This document shows positions 36,695-44,794 of a DNA stretch of 64,000 bases, piece by piece. Under the pieces are notes generated by a model. The model ran no database searches. It saw only the letters and a program-made list of their open reading frames with translations, and was not told the DNA's origin. The position numbers and the translations under genes were made by a program. Origin of the DNA: Nocardioides sp. URHA0032 (GTDB lineage: Bacteria > Actinomycetota > Actinomycetes > Propionibacteriales > Nocardioidaceae); assembly GCF_000620645.1 (NCBI RefSeq), contig NZ_JIAV01000001.1, forward strand, positions 124,001 to 188,000, written 5' to 3'. Positions within the stretch are counted from its first letter, which is position 1; every line of letters begins with the position of its first letter.

Positions 36695-37669
36695 TCAGTC
36701 CAGCGTGAAGTAGTCGGGACCGGAGTAGCGGCCGGTCTTCATCTTGGTGCGCTGCATCAGCAGGTCGTTGAGCAGCGTGGAGGCGCCGAAGCGGAACCAG
36801 GCCGGGTCCAGCCAGTCCGGGCCCGCGACCTCGTTGACCATCACGAGGTACTTGATGGCGTCCTTGGCGGTGCGGATGCCGCCTGCCGGCTTCACGCCGA
36901 CCATGGTGCCGGTCTGCTCGCGGAAGTCGCGGACCGCCTCGAGCATCACCAGCGTGACCGGCAGGGTCGCCGCCGGCTGCACCTTGCCGGTGGAGGTCTT
37001 GATGAAGTCGGCGCCGGCCATCATCGCCAGCCAGCCCGCCCGGCGGACGTTGTCATAGGTCTGCAGCTCGCCGGTCTCCAGGATCACCTTCAGGTGGGCG
37101 CTCTCGCCGTCGGCCCGGGCGCACGCCTGCTTGACCGCCACGATCTCCTCGAACGCGTGCAGGTAGCGACCGGCGAGGAACGCGCCCCGGTCGAGGACCA
37201 TGTCGATCTCGTCGGCCCCGGCCTCGACCGCGTCGCGGGTGTCGGCGAGCTTGATGTCGAGGGCGGCACGGCCGCTCGGGAACGCCGTGGCGACGGCGGC
37301 CACGTGCACGCCGCTGGTGCCCAGCACCTCGCGGGCCGTGGCGACCATGTCGGGGTACACGCAGACCGCTGCGACCTGCGGCGTGGTCGGGTCCGCGGGG
37401 TCGGGCCGCATCGCCTTGGCGGACAGGGCGCGGACCTTGCCGGGGGTGTCCTGGCCCTCCAGGGTCGTCAGGTCGACCATCCGGATGGCGAGGTCGAGCG
37501 CGTACGCCTTCGCGGTGGTCTTGATGGAACGGGTGCCGAGCCCGGCCGCGCGCGCCTCCGCGCCGACCTGGTCGACGCCGGGCAGCCCGTGCAGGAACCG
37601 CCGCAGTGCGGCCTCGGACCTGGTGACGTCGTCGAACGCCGGGTCGAGGAGGGTGGAGGTGCTGGTCAC
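36695..37669 (-). CDS. deoC: Deoxyribose-phosphate aldolase
   Basis: Class I aldolase that cleaves 2-deoxyribose-5-phosphate to glyceraldehyde-3-phosphate and acetaldehyde. The 324-residue protein is of the longer eukaryote/actinobacteria-like type. AVCVYPDMVATAREVLG and VAAVATAFPSG are barrel strands, VKQACARADGESAHLKVILE leads to the first active-site Lys region, GADFIKTSTGK holds the Schiff-base Lys, and MVGVKPAGGIRTAKDAI holds the second Lys. GTG 37669 follows a TATGCT box by 6 nt. It heads the deoC-ALDH-ALDH operon, which probably extends to the kinase/peptidase pair. Confidence 0.94.
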   Translation of the reverse strand: MTSTSTLLDPAFDDVTRSEAALRRFLHGLPGVDQVGAEARAAGLGTRSIKTTAKAYALDLAIRMVDLTTLEGQDTPGKVRALSAKAMRPDPADPTTPQVAAVCVYPDMVATAREVLGTSGVHVAAVATAFPSGRAALDIKLADTRDAVEAGADEIDMVLDRGAFLAGRYLHAFEEIVAVKQACARADGESAHLKVILETGELQTYDNVRRAGWLAMMAGADFIKTSTGKVQPAATLPVTLVMLEAVRDFREQTGTMVGVKPAGGIRTAKDAIKYLVMVNEVAGPDWLDPAWFRFGASTLLNDLLMQRTKMKTGRYSGPDYFTLD

Positions 37670-37675
37670 CGACCC

Positions 37676-37681
37676 AGCATA
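37676..37681 (-). promoter_or_regulatory. Candidate -10 box (TATGCT), leaderless deoC
   Basis: TATGCT on the minus strand, 6 nt before the GTG of deoC. Confidence 0.5.
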
Positions 37682-37722
37682 GGGTTGTGGTCGCGAAGCA
37701 CCACAAACCAGGAGATGCCCCC

Positions 37723-38313
37723 ATGACCGACCGGCCCGCCGAGCCCGCCGAGCCCGCCGTCGAGCGGTTCCACGCCACGAACGGGCGGATCAGCGGGTAC
37801 GTCGGGCTCGGCTGCACCGCCGTGGTCCTGGTCCTCGCGATCGCCGGCTGGAGCACCGGCCGGGCGCTCGGCGTGGCGATCGTCGCGGTCCTCGGCGCGC
37901 TGCTCGTGTGGGTGGTGATGCTCCGCCCCGGCATGTGGGTCGAGGACCGCGACCTGGTGATGCGGAGCATGTACCACACCGACACGATCCCGCTGGCCGC
38001 CATCGACCGGGTCGCGGTCGGGCAGGTCACCGCTGTCAGCGTGGGCGAGAAGCGCTACCTGTCGCCGGTCGTCGGCTACACGGCCCGGCAGACCGTCCGG
38101 CAGCGCTCCGCGGCGAAGAAGACCGGGTCGGCCGCGAGCCCCCTCGACACCTACCAGGTCTTCGTCGAGGAGCGGCTCACCCACCTCGCCACGGAGGCGC
38201 GGGAGAGGTACGGCGCCGTGACCGACGGCGTCCGCCGCGCCTACGCCTGGCCCGAGCTGGCGGGCACCGTCGCGCTGATCGTCGCGTTCCTGGTCTGGCT
38301 CCTGGTGTTCTAG
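37723..38313 (+). CDS. PH-domain-like membrane protein
   Basis: A 196-residue protein. After an acidic, Pro/Glu-rich start (residues 1-17) come two membrane helices at about residues 27-68. A bacterial PH-like domain follows (GMWVEDRDLVMRSMYHTDTI, PLAAIDRVAVGQ...), then a C-terminal helix (TVALIVAFLVWLLVF). The ATG at 37723 has AGGAG 9 nt upstream. Function unknown; such proteins are common in actinobacteria. It converges on the phosphomutase gene with a shared CTAG stop. Confidence 0.7.
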   Translation: MTDRPAEPAEPAVERFHATNGRISGYVGLGCTAVVLVLAIAGWSTGRALGVAIVAVLGALLVWVVMLRPGMWVEDRDLVMRSMYHTDTIPLAAIDRVAVGQVTAVSVGEKRYLSPVVGYTARQTVRQRSAAKKTGSAASPLDTYQVFVEERLTHLATEARERYGAVTDGVRRAYAWPELAGTVALIVAFLVWLLVF

Positions 38314-39953
38314 CCCAGGATCCCGGCCGCGGTCCTGATCCCGTCGCGCAGCGCGTCGAGCCGCCCGACCGCCGCGATCCGGGCTGCGTCAACGTCGTCC
38401 TCGGAGCGCACCGGCACCACGACCTCGAGGTAGCACTTGAGCTTCGGCTCGGTGCCGCTCGGCCGCACGACGACCCGGGCGCCGTCGGCGAGCCGGTAGC
38501 GCAGTCCCTCGGTCGGCGGCAGGTCCGCGCTGCCGACCGCGAGGTCGTCGACCCGCTCGACCGCGAGCCCGCCCAGCTCGGCGGGAGGCGCGGCGCGCAG
38601 CCGCTCCATCGCGGCGGCGATCTCCGCGAGGTCGGTGACCCGCACGGAGAGCTGGTCGGTCGCGTGCAACCCGTGCTCGCGGGCCAGGTCGTCGAGCACG
38701 TCGACGAGGGTCCGGCCCGCGGCCTTGGTCTCGGCCGCGAGCTCGCAGAGGAGCAGGAGCGCGGAGACGCCGTCCTTGTCCTTCACGTGCTCGGGGTCGA
38801 CGCAGTAGCCGAGCGCCTCCTCGTAGCCGAAGGCCAGCCCGTCGACCCGGCCGATCCACTTGAAGCCGGTCAGCGTCTCGGCGTACGGCTGGCCGGCGGC
38901 GGCGGCCATCTTCCCGAGCAGGCTGGAGGACACGATGCTGCACGCGTAGGTGCCCCGGGTGCCGCGGCTCAGGAGTGCGTGCGCCAGCAGGGCGCCGACC
39001 TCGTCGCCGCGCAGCATCCGCCAGCCGTGCGGGCCGGGCACGGCGGCCGCACAGCGGTCCGCGTCCGGGTCGTTGGCGACCACGAGGTCCGCGCGGCGGC
39101 GCTCCGCGAGCGCGACCGCGAGGTCCATCGCCCCCGGCTCCTCGGGGTTCGGGAACGCGACGGTCGGGAACTCGGGGTCGGGCTGCTCCTGCTCGGTGAC
39201 GACCGCCGGCTCGTCGAAACCGGCCGCCTCGAGGACGCGGAGGACGGTCGTGCCGCCCACGCCGTGCAGCGGGGTGTAGACGAGACTCAGATCCCGCGGC
39301 CCGTCGACCGCGAGCCCGGCGACGGTGTCGAGGTAGCGGTCCACGATCTCCTCGTCGAGGACCGTGCCGCCGCTTCCGCGCGGCACCTCCGCGACCGCGC
39401 CGACCGCCTCGATCCGGGCCGCGATCTCCGCGTCGGCCGGTGGCACGATCTGGCTGCCGTCGCCGAGGTAGACCTTGTAGCCGTTGTCCTGCGGCGGGTT
39501 GTGGCTGGCGGTCACCATCACGCCGGCCGCGCAGCCGAGCTCGCGGATCGCGAAGGCGAGCAGCGGCGTGGGCAGTGGGCGGGGGAGGACGTACGCCGTG
39601 AAGCCGGCGCCGGTCATCACCTCCGCGGTGTCCCGGGCGAAGACGTCGGAGTTGTGGCGGGCGTCGTACCCGATCACGACCGAGACGCGGGTGTGGCCCG
39701 TGTCGCGCAGGTAGGCGGCGAGCCCGGCCGCGGCCCGGGTGACCACGACCCGGTTCATCCGGTTCGGCCCGGCCCCCAGCGCGCCCCGCAGCCCGGCGGT
39801 GCCGAACTCGAGCGGTCCCGCGAACCGGTCAGCCAGGTCGGCGTCGCCGCCGCCGGCCTCGACCTGGGCGATGACCCGCTCGAGCTCGGCGCGGGTCTGC
39901 GGGTCGGGGTCGTCGGCGGCCCAGGCGCGCGCAGCCGTGAGGAGTTCGCTCAT
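38310..39953 (-). CDS. Phospho-sugar mutase (phosphopentomutase/phosphoglucomutase type)
   Basis: Alpha-D-phosphohexomutase-family enzyme of 547 residues. LEFGTAGLRGALGAGPNRMN is the N-terminal substrate loop, VMVTASHNPPQDNGYKVYLG carries the phosphorylated Ser, VVANDPDADRCAAAV binds Mg, GFKWIGR is the sugar loop, and VVRPSGTEPKLKCYLEV is the C-terminal phosphate-binding loop. It could act on glucose- or ribose/deoxyribose-phosphates. Its place beside deoC and the nucleoside phosphorylases favours a phosphopentomutase role (the DeoB step), because no classical deoB is seen. The mRNA is probably leaderless (TATCGT, 7 nt). Confidence 0.88.
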   Translation of the reverse strand: MSELLTAARAWAADDPDPQTRAELERVIAQVEAGGGDADLADRFAGPLEFGTAGLRGALGAGPNRMNRVVVTRAAAGLAAYLRDTGHTRVSVVIGYDARHNSDVFARDTAEVMTGAGFTAYVLPRPLPTPLLAFAIRELGCAAGVMVTASHNPPQDNGYKVYLGDGSQIVPPADAEIAARIEAVGAVAEVPRGSGGTVLDEEIVDRYLDTVAGLAVDGPRDLSLVYTPLHGVGGTTVLRVLEAAGFDEPAVVTEQEQPDPEFPTVAFPNPEEPGAMDLAVALAERRRADLVVANDPDADRCAAAVPGPHGWRMLRGDEVGALLAHALLSRGTRGTYACSIVSSSLLGKMAAAAGQPYAETLTGFKWIGRVDGLAFGYEEALGYCVDPEHVKDKDGVSALLLLCELAAETKAAGRTLVDVLDDLAREHGLHATDQLSVRVTDLAEIAAAMERLRAAPPAELGGLAVERVDDLAVGSADLPPTEGLRYRLADGARVVVRPSGTEPKLKCYLEVVVPVRSEDDVDAARIAAVGRLDALRDGIRTAAGILG

Positions 39954-39960
39954 GGGGGGC

Positions 39961-39966
39961 ACGATA
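39961..39966 (-). promoter_or_regulatory. Candidate -10 box (TATCGT), leaderless phosphomutase
   Basis: TATCGT on the minus strand, 7 nt before the ATG at 39953; it lies within 6 bp of the divergent SRPBCC gene. Confidence 0.45.
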
Positions 39967-39971
39967 CGAGG

Positions 39972-40418
39972 GTGCGCGCGTCCTTCACCTTCTCCGGTAC
40001 CTGGGAGATCCCTGCGCCCGTCGCCGCGGTGCACGCGCTGCTCATCGATCTCGAGCGCTACCCCGACTGGTGGCCCCAGGTCGTCGCGGTGGCGTCGCTG
40101 GGCCCGAACGACGCGCGGGTGCTGTGCCGCTCGGCGCTGCCGTACACGCTCGACCTGGTCCTGCACGCCGTCGACCGCTCGCCCGACCGCCTCGAGGTCG
40201 CCGTGTCCGGCGACCTCGAGGGCTCGGTGCGCTTCGTGCTGACGGCCACCCCGGGCGGCACCGGCCTCGACCTCAGCCAGGACGTCGCCGTCACCGGGCT
40301 CCTCGCGCTGGGGTCGTACGCCGCGCGGCCGCTGCTGCGCTGGAACCACCAGCGGATGATGGCCGGCTGCGTGGCCGGGCTGCGGCGTCAGCTGTCGATC
40401 GTGGACATGTCCCCGTAG
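39972..40418 (+). CDS. SRPBCC/START-like lipid-binding fold protein
   Basis: A 148-residue protein of the polyketide cyclase/START superfamily: [20 protein letters not shown] at the N-terminus, [19 protein letters not shown] (the family 'yp.W.p.v' motif), a central beta sheet, and the long C-terminal helix [20 protein letters not shown]. It binds a hydrophobic ligand; no catalytic residues are obvious. GTG 39972 begins 18 bp from the divergent mutase start. Its last 31 bp overlap the 3' end of the aldo-keto reductase gene on the other strand. Confidence 0.78.
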   Translation: MRASFTFSGTWEIPAPVAAVHALLIDLERYPDWWPQVVAVASLGPNDARVLCRSALPYTLDLVLHAVDRSPDRLEVAVSGDLEGSVRFVLTATPGGTGLDLSQDVAVTGLLALGSYAARPLLRWNHQRMMAGCVAGLRRQLSIVDMSP

Positions 40419-41392
40419 CGCTCGCCGACCACGGCGTCGCGCGGGACCGCCGCCTCGAGCGCCGCCAGGTCGTCGGCGGAGAGCACGACGTCGGCGGCCG
40501 CGGCGTTCTCCTCGAGGTACTTCACGCGCTTGGTGCCGGGGATCGGGACGACTCCCAGCCCGGCGTCGCCCTGGGAGAGGACCCAGGCGAGCGCGAGCTG
40601 ACCGGGCGTGCAGCCCTTCTGCTCCGCCAGGGAGCGTACGGCGTCGACGAGCCTGAGGTTGGCGCGCAGGCCCTCGCCGTTGAGCCGGGGGAAGTACGCC
40701 GAGCGCCGCGAGTCGTCGGGGTCGAGGGAGTCCTCCGAGGTGATCGCGCCGGTGAGGATGCCGCGGCCGAGCGGGGAGTAGGGCACCAGGCCGATGCCGA
40801 GCTCGCGGATCGTGGGCAGGATCTCGTCCTCGAGGTCGCGCGTGAACAGCGAGTACTCCGTCTGCAGCGCGGTGATCGGGTGGACGGCGTGGCCGCGGCG
40901 GATCGTCTCCGGTGACGCCTCGGAGAGCCCGAGGTGGCGCACCTTGCCGGCCTCGACGAGCTCCTTCATGGCGCCGACGGTCTCCTCGATCGGCACGGTC
41001 CGGTCGACGCGGTGCTGGTAGTAGAGGTCGATGTGGTCGACGCCGAGGCGCTGGAGCGAGGCGTCGCACGCGGTCCGCACGTACTCGGGCCGGCCGTTGA
41101 TGCCGACGCGGGTGCCGTCGGGACGCCGCTCGTTGCCGAACTTGGTGGCGAGCTGGACCTCGTCGCGACGGCCCGCGATCGCCTTGCCGACGAGCTGCTC
41201 GTTCGTGAACGGCCCGTACATGTCGGCGGTGTCGAGGAAGGTGACGCCGAGGTCGAGGGCGCGGTGGATGGTCGCGACCGCCTCGCCCTCGTCGCCGCGG
41301 CCGTAGAACTCCGACATGCCCATGCAGCCGAGGCCGAGGGCGGAGACGGTGAGGGACGAGGTGGTTCCGAGAGTGCGCTGGTGAAGGGTCAT
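40388..41392 (-). CDS. Aldo-keto reductase
   Basis: A 334-residue NADPH-dependent reductase of the AKR11/AKR13-like group. The catalytic tetrad is visible as Asp in [11 protein letters not shown], Tyr in the same motif, Lys in LATKFGNE and His in [38 protein letters not shown] and [14 protein letters not shown] (cofactor phosphate loop) are typical. ATG 41392 lies exactly 7 nt after a MerR-type promoter embedded in the end of the merR gene, so the regulator upstream should control it, as in other MerR-AKR pairs that respond to reactive aldehydes or redox stress. Confidence 0.92.
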   Translation of the reverse strand: MTLHQRTLGTTSSLTVSALGLGCMGMSEFYGRGDEGEAVATIHRALDLGVTFLDTADMYGPFTNEQLVGKAIAGRRDEVQLATKFGNERRPDGTRVGINGRPEYVRTACDASLQRLGVDHIDLYYQHRVDRTVPIEETVGAMKELVEAGKVRHLGLSEASPETIRRGHAVHPITALQTEYSLFTRDLEDEILPTIRELGIGLVPYSPLGRGILTGAITSEDSLDPDDSRRSAYFPRLNGEGLRANLRLVDAVRSLAEQKGCTPGQLALAWVLSQGDAGLGVVPIPGTKRVKYLEENAAAADVVLSADDLAALEAAVPRDAVVGERYGDMSTIDS

Positions 41393-41399
41393 GCCGTCC

Positions 41400-41431
41400 A
41401 CTCAAGCGGTTCGAGCGCGCTCCAGGTCAAG
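41400..41431 (-). promoter_or_regulatory. MerR-type promoter/operator for the aldo-keto reductase
   Basis: TTGACC, a 19-bp spacer containing TGGAGCGCGCTCGA, then TTGAGT, on the minus strand. The -10 ends 7 nt before ATG 41392. The 19-bp spacing is the hallmark of MerR-activated promoters. The site lies inside the last codons and stop of merR. Confidence 0.6.
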
Positions 41432-41806
41432 GTCCCGGCTCAGGAGCTTGTCCTCGTAGATCCCGATCTTCGCGTCGATGGCGCCCAGGTGCTCCTGGAC
41501 CTCGGCGAGCTGGGCGAGCACGAGCTGGCGGTGCGCGCGCAGGAGCGCCAGCCGCTCCTCCTCGTTCCCGTCGCCGGTCCGCACCAGCTCGGCGTATCGG
41601 CGGACGTCGCGGATCGGCATGCCGGTCCCGCGCAGCCGGGTCAGCAGCTCGATCCAGCGCAGGTCGGCCTCGGTGTAGCGGCGGTGCCCGGAGGAGGTGC
41701 GCCCGACGGGCCGCAGCATCAGCCCGTCGTGCTCGTAGTACCGCAGCGTGTCCGGGGTCAGGCCGGTGCGCTCGGCGGCCGCGGCGATGCTCAGTCCGGT
41801 GCTCAC
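41402..41806 (-). CDS. MerR-family transcriptional regulator
   Basis: A 134-residue activator. The N-terminal winged helix is LSIAAAAERTGLTPDTLRYY followed by EHDGLMLRPVGRTSSGHRRY, with the RLRGTGMPIRDVRRYAEL turn. A dimerisation coiled coil follows (ERLALLRAHRQLVLAQLAEV onward). The C-terminus is short with no Cys, so it is not a metal or SoxR-type FeS sensor. GTG 41806 is 7 nt after its own MerR-type promoter. The DNA for its last residues (DLDLERARTA) also serves as the operator of the downstream aldo-keto reductase gene. It probably senses an aldehyde or aromatic compound (inference). Confidence 0.92.
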   Translation of the reverse strand: MSTGLSIAAAAERTGLTPDTLRYYEHDGLMLRPVGRTSSGHRRYTEADLRWIELLTRLRGTGMPIRDVRRYAELVRTGDGNEEERLALLRAHRQLVLAQLAEVQEHLGAIDAKIGIYEDKLLSRDLDLERARTA

Positions 41807-41813
41807 GCCCCCC

Positions 41814-41844
41814 AGTGTCACTCCTGGAGCGCACTCCAGGTCAA
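41814..41844 (-). promoter_or_regulatory. MerR-type autoregulatory promoter
   Basis: TTGACC, a 19-bp spacer with the dyad CCTGGAG-TGCG-CTCCAGG, then GACACT on the minus strand, 7 nt before GTG 41806. The -35 overlaps the stop codon of the upstream epimerase gene. Its left half is nearly identical to the operator at 41400-41431. Confidence 0.65.
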
Positions 41845-42638
41845 GACCGGTCGAGCGCGGGGCGTTCCTGCGCGGGCGACGCGTAGTCACCACCGACGTA
41901 CGCGCCGTCCGCCGTGTCGTCCGGACCGGGCGCGATGGACGCCGCGAACTCCTCCGCGTCGTCGAGCGGCTCGTACCCCAGCGCCCGGCCGGGCTCGAGG
42001 TCCCACCAGCCGCGGGTGTTGGCCGAGATGCCGTACAGCACCGCGAAGCCCGGGGCGGGGGCGGTGAGCGCGGCGTCGACCATCCGCACGCAGTCGTCGT
42101 GCGACAGCCAGGTCGAGAGGTGGCGGACGGTCTCCGGACGCTCGAGGTAGGACCCGATCCGGCACGCCACGGCGTCGATGCCGTAGCGGTCGGCGTACAG
42201 GCTCATCACGGCCTCGGCCGCGACCTTGCCGACGCCGTAGAACGTGTCGGGCCGGGGCCTGGTGTCGATGCCGACCAGGTCCCTGCGGGGCGTCCGGCCC
42301 ACGGCGTGGTTCGAGGAGGCGTAGACGAAGCGCCGCACGCCGTGCTCGACCATCGCGTCCAGCAGCGCGGCGGTGGTGATCACGTGGGAGGACAGCGAGT
42401 CGGGCAGGTTCGCCTCGTGGGGCCGGCCGGCCAGGTGCAGGACGCCGTCGAACGCCTCCTCGTCGAACACCGCGGCGACCGCGTCGGGGTCGGTGCAGTC
42501 GACGGTGAACCAGGGCCGGTCCTCGCCGGTGGGCTCGGGCACCCGGTCCAGGCCGACCACGGTGTGGCCACGGTCCGCGAGGCCGACCATCACGACGCGT
42601 CCGATGCTGCCGGCTGCGCCGGTGACGAGAACCTTCAC
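41841..42638 (-). CDS. NAD-dependent epimerase/dehydratase (uronate dehydrogenase-like)
   Basis: A 265-residue extended short-chain dehydrogenase. MKVLVTGAAGSIGRVVMVGL is the NAD-binding TGAAGxxG motif, LHLAGRPHEANLPDSLSS and FVYASSNHAVG follow, and TFYGVGKVAAEAV holds the catalytic YxxxK. WLSHDDCVRMVDAALTAP and the overall size match the uronate dehydrogenase/NAD-epimerase group acting on sugar acids or nucleotide sugars. The GTG start overlaps the stop of heme oxygenase (GTGA). Its 3' end overlaps the -35 of the merR promoter. Confidence 0.85.
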   Translation of the reverse strand: MKVLVTGAAGSIGRVVMVGLADRGHTVVGLDRVPEPTGEDRPWFTVDCTDPDAVAAVFDEEAFDGVLHLAGRPHEANLPDSLSSHVITTAALLDAMVEHGVRRFVYASSNHAVGRTPRRDLVGIDTRPRPDTFYGVGKVAAEAVMSLYADRYGIDAVACRIGSYLERPETVRHLSTWLSHDDCVRMVDAALTAPAPGFAVLYGISANTRGWWDLEPGRALGYEPLDDAEEFAASIAPGPDDTADGAYVGGDYASPAQERPALDRS

Positions 42639-43264
42639 GCGGGAAGGCTAGCCGCGAGCTCGGTGAACAACGCCTGGTTGAGCCGGAACGCGACCCTCAC
42701 CTCGTCCACGACCCGGGCGATCGCACGGGACGAGAGGCCGAGTGCGTCGAGCCGGGCCCGGTAGCCGTCCTTGTAGGCCTTCGGCCGCCCGACGGCCGGG
42801 AAGTCGTAGAACGCGAGGCCTCGGCCGGCCAGCCCGAACCCGCGGTCCAGGATCCGGCCGATCGCCTGCCCGCCGGAGAGGTCGCCGAGGTAGCGCGTGT
42901 AGTGGTGCGCGGCGAGCAGGCCGCCGCTGGTGGCGGCGGCCGTCAGCCGGTCGCGGTACGCCGCGGCGGCAGGGGAGTCCACCGTGCGCGGCCCGCCCGG
43001 CAGCCAGTGGTCGAGGTCGGCGTCGATCGCCGGGAGGCGTTCCAGTCCCGGATCGAAGACCGCGGCGACCGCGGGGTCGTCGGTGTTCTCGCGCACGACC
43101 GCCTCCATCGTGGCGTAGACGGTGCGCAGCCGGAGCAGGTAGTCGGCGTAGCCCCGCTCGTCCACCCGTCCCGCGAGGAGCTCGGACATGAACGCGGCGT
43201 CCTCGGCCTGCGCGTGCTCGGTCCGGGAGCCGTCGCGCATCGCCGCTGAGAGTGAGGAGGGCAC
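42635..43264 (-). CDS. Heme oxygenase (biliverdin-producing)
   Basis: Opens heme to biliverdin, CO and iron. The 209-residue protein fits the HO-1 family. The proximal His is in RDGSRTEHAQAEDAAFM, YADYLLRLRTVYATMEAVV packs below heme, LAAHHYTRYLGDLSGGQAIG is the distal helix with the flexible Gly pair, and FYDFPAVGRPKAYKDGYRARL ends the fold. GTG 43264 follows a TAGCGT box by 8 nt; an in-frame ATG nine codons later is the alternative. No heme uptake genes are seen nearby. Coupled to the epimerase gene downstream. Confidence 0.92.
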   Translation of the reverse strand: MPSSLSAAMRDGSRTEHAQAEDAAFMSELLAGRVDERGYADYLLRLRTVYATMEAVVRENTDDPAVAAVFDPGLERLPAIDADLDHWLPGGPRTVDSPAAAAYRDRLTAAATSGGLLAAHHYTRYLGDLSGGQAIGRILDRGFGLAGRGLAFYDFPAVGRPKAYKDGYRARLDALGLSSRAIARVVDEVRVAFRLNQALFTELAASLPA

Positions 43265-43272
43265 GGACCGAG

Positions 43273-43278
43273 ACGCTA
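43273..43278 (-). promoter_or_regulatory. Candidate -10 box (TAGCGT) for heme oxygenase
   Basis: TAGCGT on the minus strand, 8 nt before GTG 43264. Confidence 0.4.
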
Positions 43279-43318
43279 TCTCGCGGGGCGCTCGGCCTCC
43301 ACCCGGCACGTGGGCGCT

Positions 43319-43939
43319 TCAGACGTCGACGGGCGGGGCGGTGGCCATGCCGGCGGCCATCGCGACCAGGTTGCGGACGAACCGCTCGGTGGGCAGCTGG
43401 GCGCGGCCGGGGCTGTCGACCTGTCGGGCCCGGTCCGCGACCGAGCGCAGGATGAACCCGGTCACCAACGCCAGCCGCTCGTTGCGCAGCGCGTCGTCGA
43501 GCGGCGGCATCCGGTCCTCGAGCAGCGCATACACGTCGTACCCGCCGGTGTGGCGGAGCGCCTCCGCCACGTCGGGGTGGACCCGGTCGTACTCCTCGAC
43601 GAGCTCGCCGACGATGACCAGGTAGCGGCGGCCCGACGGGCCGGTCTCGGCGAGCTCGACCGCGGGCCGCACGATCGCCTCGAGGACGGAGCCGAGGTCG
43701 TCGTCGGGCGTCGTGCGGGCGTGCTCGAGGAGCTCGCCCTCACGCTGGGCGAGGAACGCCGCGTGCTGCTCCAGCACCGCCGCGAGCAGACCCTCGCGGG
43801 AGCCGAAGTGGTAGTGCACGGCGCCCCGGTTGCGTTGGCCCGCACGGCGGGTCACCTCGACCAGGGACGCCGCGAAGACGCCGTGCTCCGCGAACACCTC
43901 GGTGGCCGCCTCGACGAGCGCGCGACGGGTGTCGGCCAT
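43319..43939 (-). CDS. TetR-family transcriptional regulator
   Basis: A 206-residue repressor. The N-terminal helix-turn-helix is TRRALVEAATEVFAEHGVFA followed by ASLVEVTRRAGQRNRGAVHY and HFGSREGLLAAVL. A variable ligand-binding C-terminal domain follows, with LEHARTTPDDDLGSVLEAIV and a C-terminal FVRNLVAMAAGMA helix. ATG 43939 overlaps the stop of purine nucleoside phosphorylase (ATGA). It could regulate that gene or the divergent neighbourhood; no operator was identified. Confidence 0.9.
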   Translation of the reverse strand: MADTRRALVEAATEVFAEHGVFAASLVEVTRRAGQRNRGAVHYHFGSREGLLAAVLEQHAAFLAQREGELLEHARTTPDDDLGSVLEAIVRPAVELAETGPSGRRYLVIVGELVEEYDRVHPDVAEALRHTGGYDVYALLEDRMPPLDDALRNERLALVTGFILRSVADRARQVDSPGRAQLPTERFVRNLVAMAAGMATAPPVDV

Positions 43940-44739
43940 CAGATCCGCGGGACGATCCGCCCGAGCAGGTCGCCCATCCGCGTGGCGGCCGCCCTGCCCG
44001 CCTCGAGGACCTCCTCGTGGTTGAGGGGCTGGTCGCTGATGCCCGCGGCGAGGTTGGTGACCAGGCTGATGCCGAGCACCTCCATGCCCGCCTCGCGGGC
44101 GGCGATCGCCTCGAGCGTGGTGCTCATGCCGACCAGGGAGCCGCCGATGATGCCGGCCATCCGGACCTCGGCCGGGGTCTCGTAGTGCGGGCCCGGGAAC
44201 TGGACGTAGACGCCCTCGTCGAGGCTCGGGTCGATCTCGCGGCACAGCGTGCGGAGCCGCGGGCTGTACAGGTCGGTGAGGTCCACGAAGTTCGCGCCGA
44301 CGATCGGGCTGGCGCCGGTCAGGTTGATGTGGTCGCTGATGAGCACCGGCGTGCCCGGCGTCCACGTCTGCTTGAGGCCGCCGCACCCGTTGGTGAGCAC
44401 GATGGTGCGACAGCCGGCCCGGCCCGCCGTCCGGACCCCGTGGACGACGGCGGCGACGCCCCTGCCCTCGTAGTAGTGGGTGCGGCTGAGGAAGACCAGC
44501 AGCTGCCGGTCGCCGGCCCGGATCGAGCGGATCCGGCCGGAGTGGCCCGCGACCGCCGCCTTGCTGAAGCCCGGCAGGTCGGTCGTGTCGATCTCGGCCG
44601 TCGCCTCGCCCAGTGCATCGACCGCGGGCAGCCAGCCCGAGCCGAGGACCAGCGCGACGTCGTGCCGCTCCACCCCCGTGAGCTCGGCGAGCCTGTCGGC
44701 GGCCTCCTGGGCGAGTTGGTCAGGGGTCTGGTCCATCAC
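43939..44739 (-). CDS. Purine nucleoside phosphorylase
   Basis: Trimeric-type phosphorylase that converts inosine, guanosine and deoxy forms to base plus (deoxy)ribose-1-phosphate. The 266-residue protein has ALVLGSGWLPAVDAL (phosphate-binding Ser), AVAGHSGRIRSI, VFLSRTHYYEGRG (catalytic His region), IVLTNGCGGLKQTWTPGTPV, VYVQFPGPHYETPAEVRM (Glu of the base site), GSLVGMSTTLEAIAAREAGM, and SLVTNLAAGIS with the base-binding Asn. I prefer GTG 44739, which follows TAGAGT by 7 nt, over ATG 44736. It would use the inosine made by Add. Coupled to the TetR gene downstream. Confidence 0.93.
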   Translation of the reverse strand: MMDQTPDQLAQEAADRLAELTGVERHDVALVLGSGWLPAVDALGEATAEIDTTDLPGFSKAAVAGHSGRIRSIRAGDRQLLVFLSRTHYYEGRGVAAVVHGVRTAGRAGCRTIVLTNGCGGLKQTWTPGTPVLISDHINLTGASPIVGANFVDLTDLYSPRLRTLCREIDPSLDEGVYVQFPGPHYETPAEVRMAGIIGGSLVGMSTTLEAIAAREAGMEVLGISLVTNLAAGISDQPLNHEEVLEAGRAAATRMGDLLGRIVPRI

Positions 44740-44746
44740 CCTGCGG

Positions 44747-44752
44747 ACTCTA
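44747..44752 (-). promoter_or_regulatory. Candidate -10 box (TAGAGT), leaderless PNP gene
   Basis: TAGAGT on the minus strand, 7 nt before GTG 44739. Confidence 0.5.
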
Positions 44753-44794
44753 GTGCGGACTTCCCGCGGGGGCGATTTCGTGCAGGGTAGGGGC

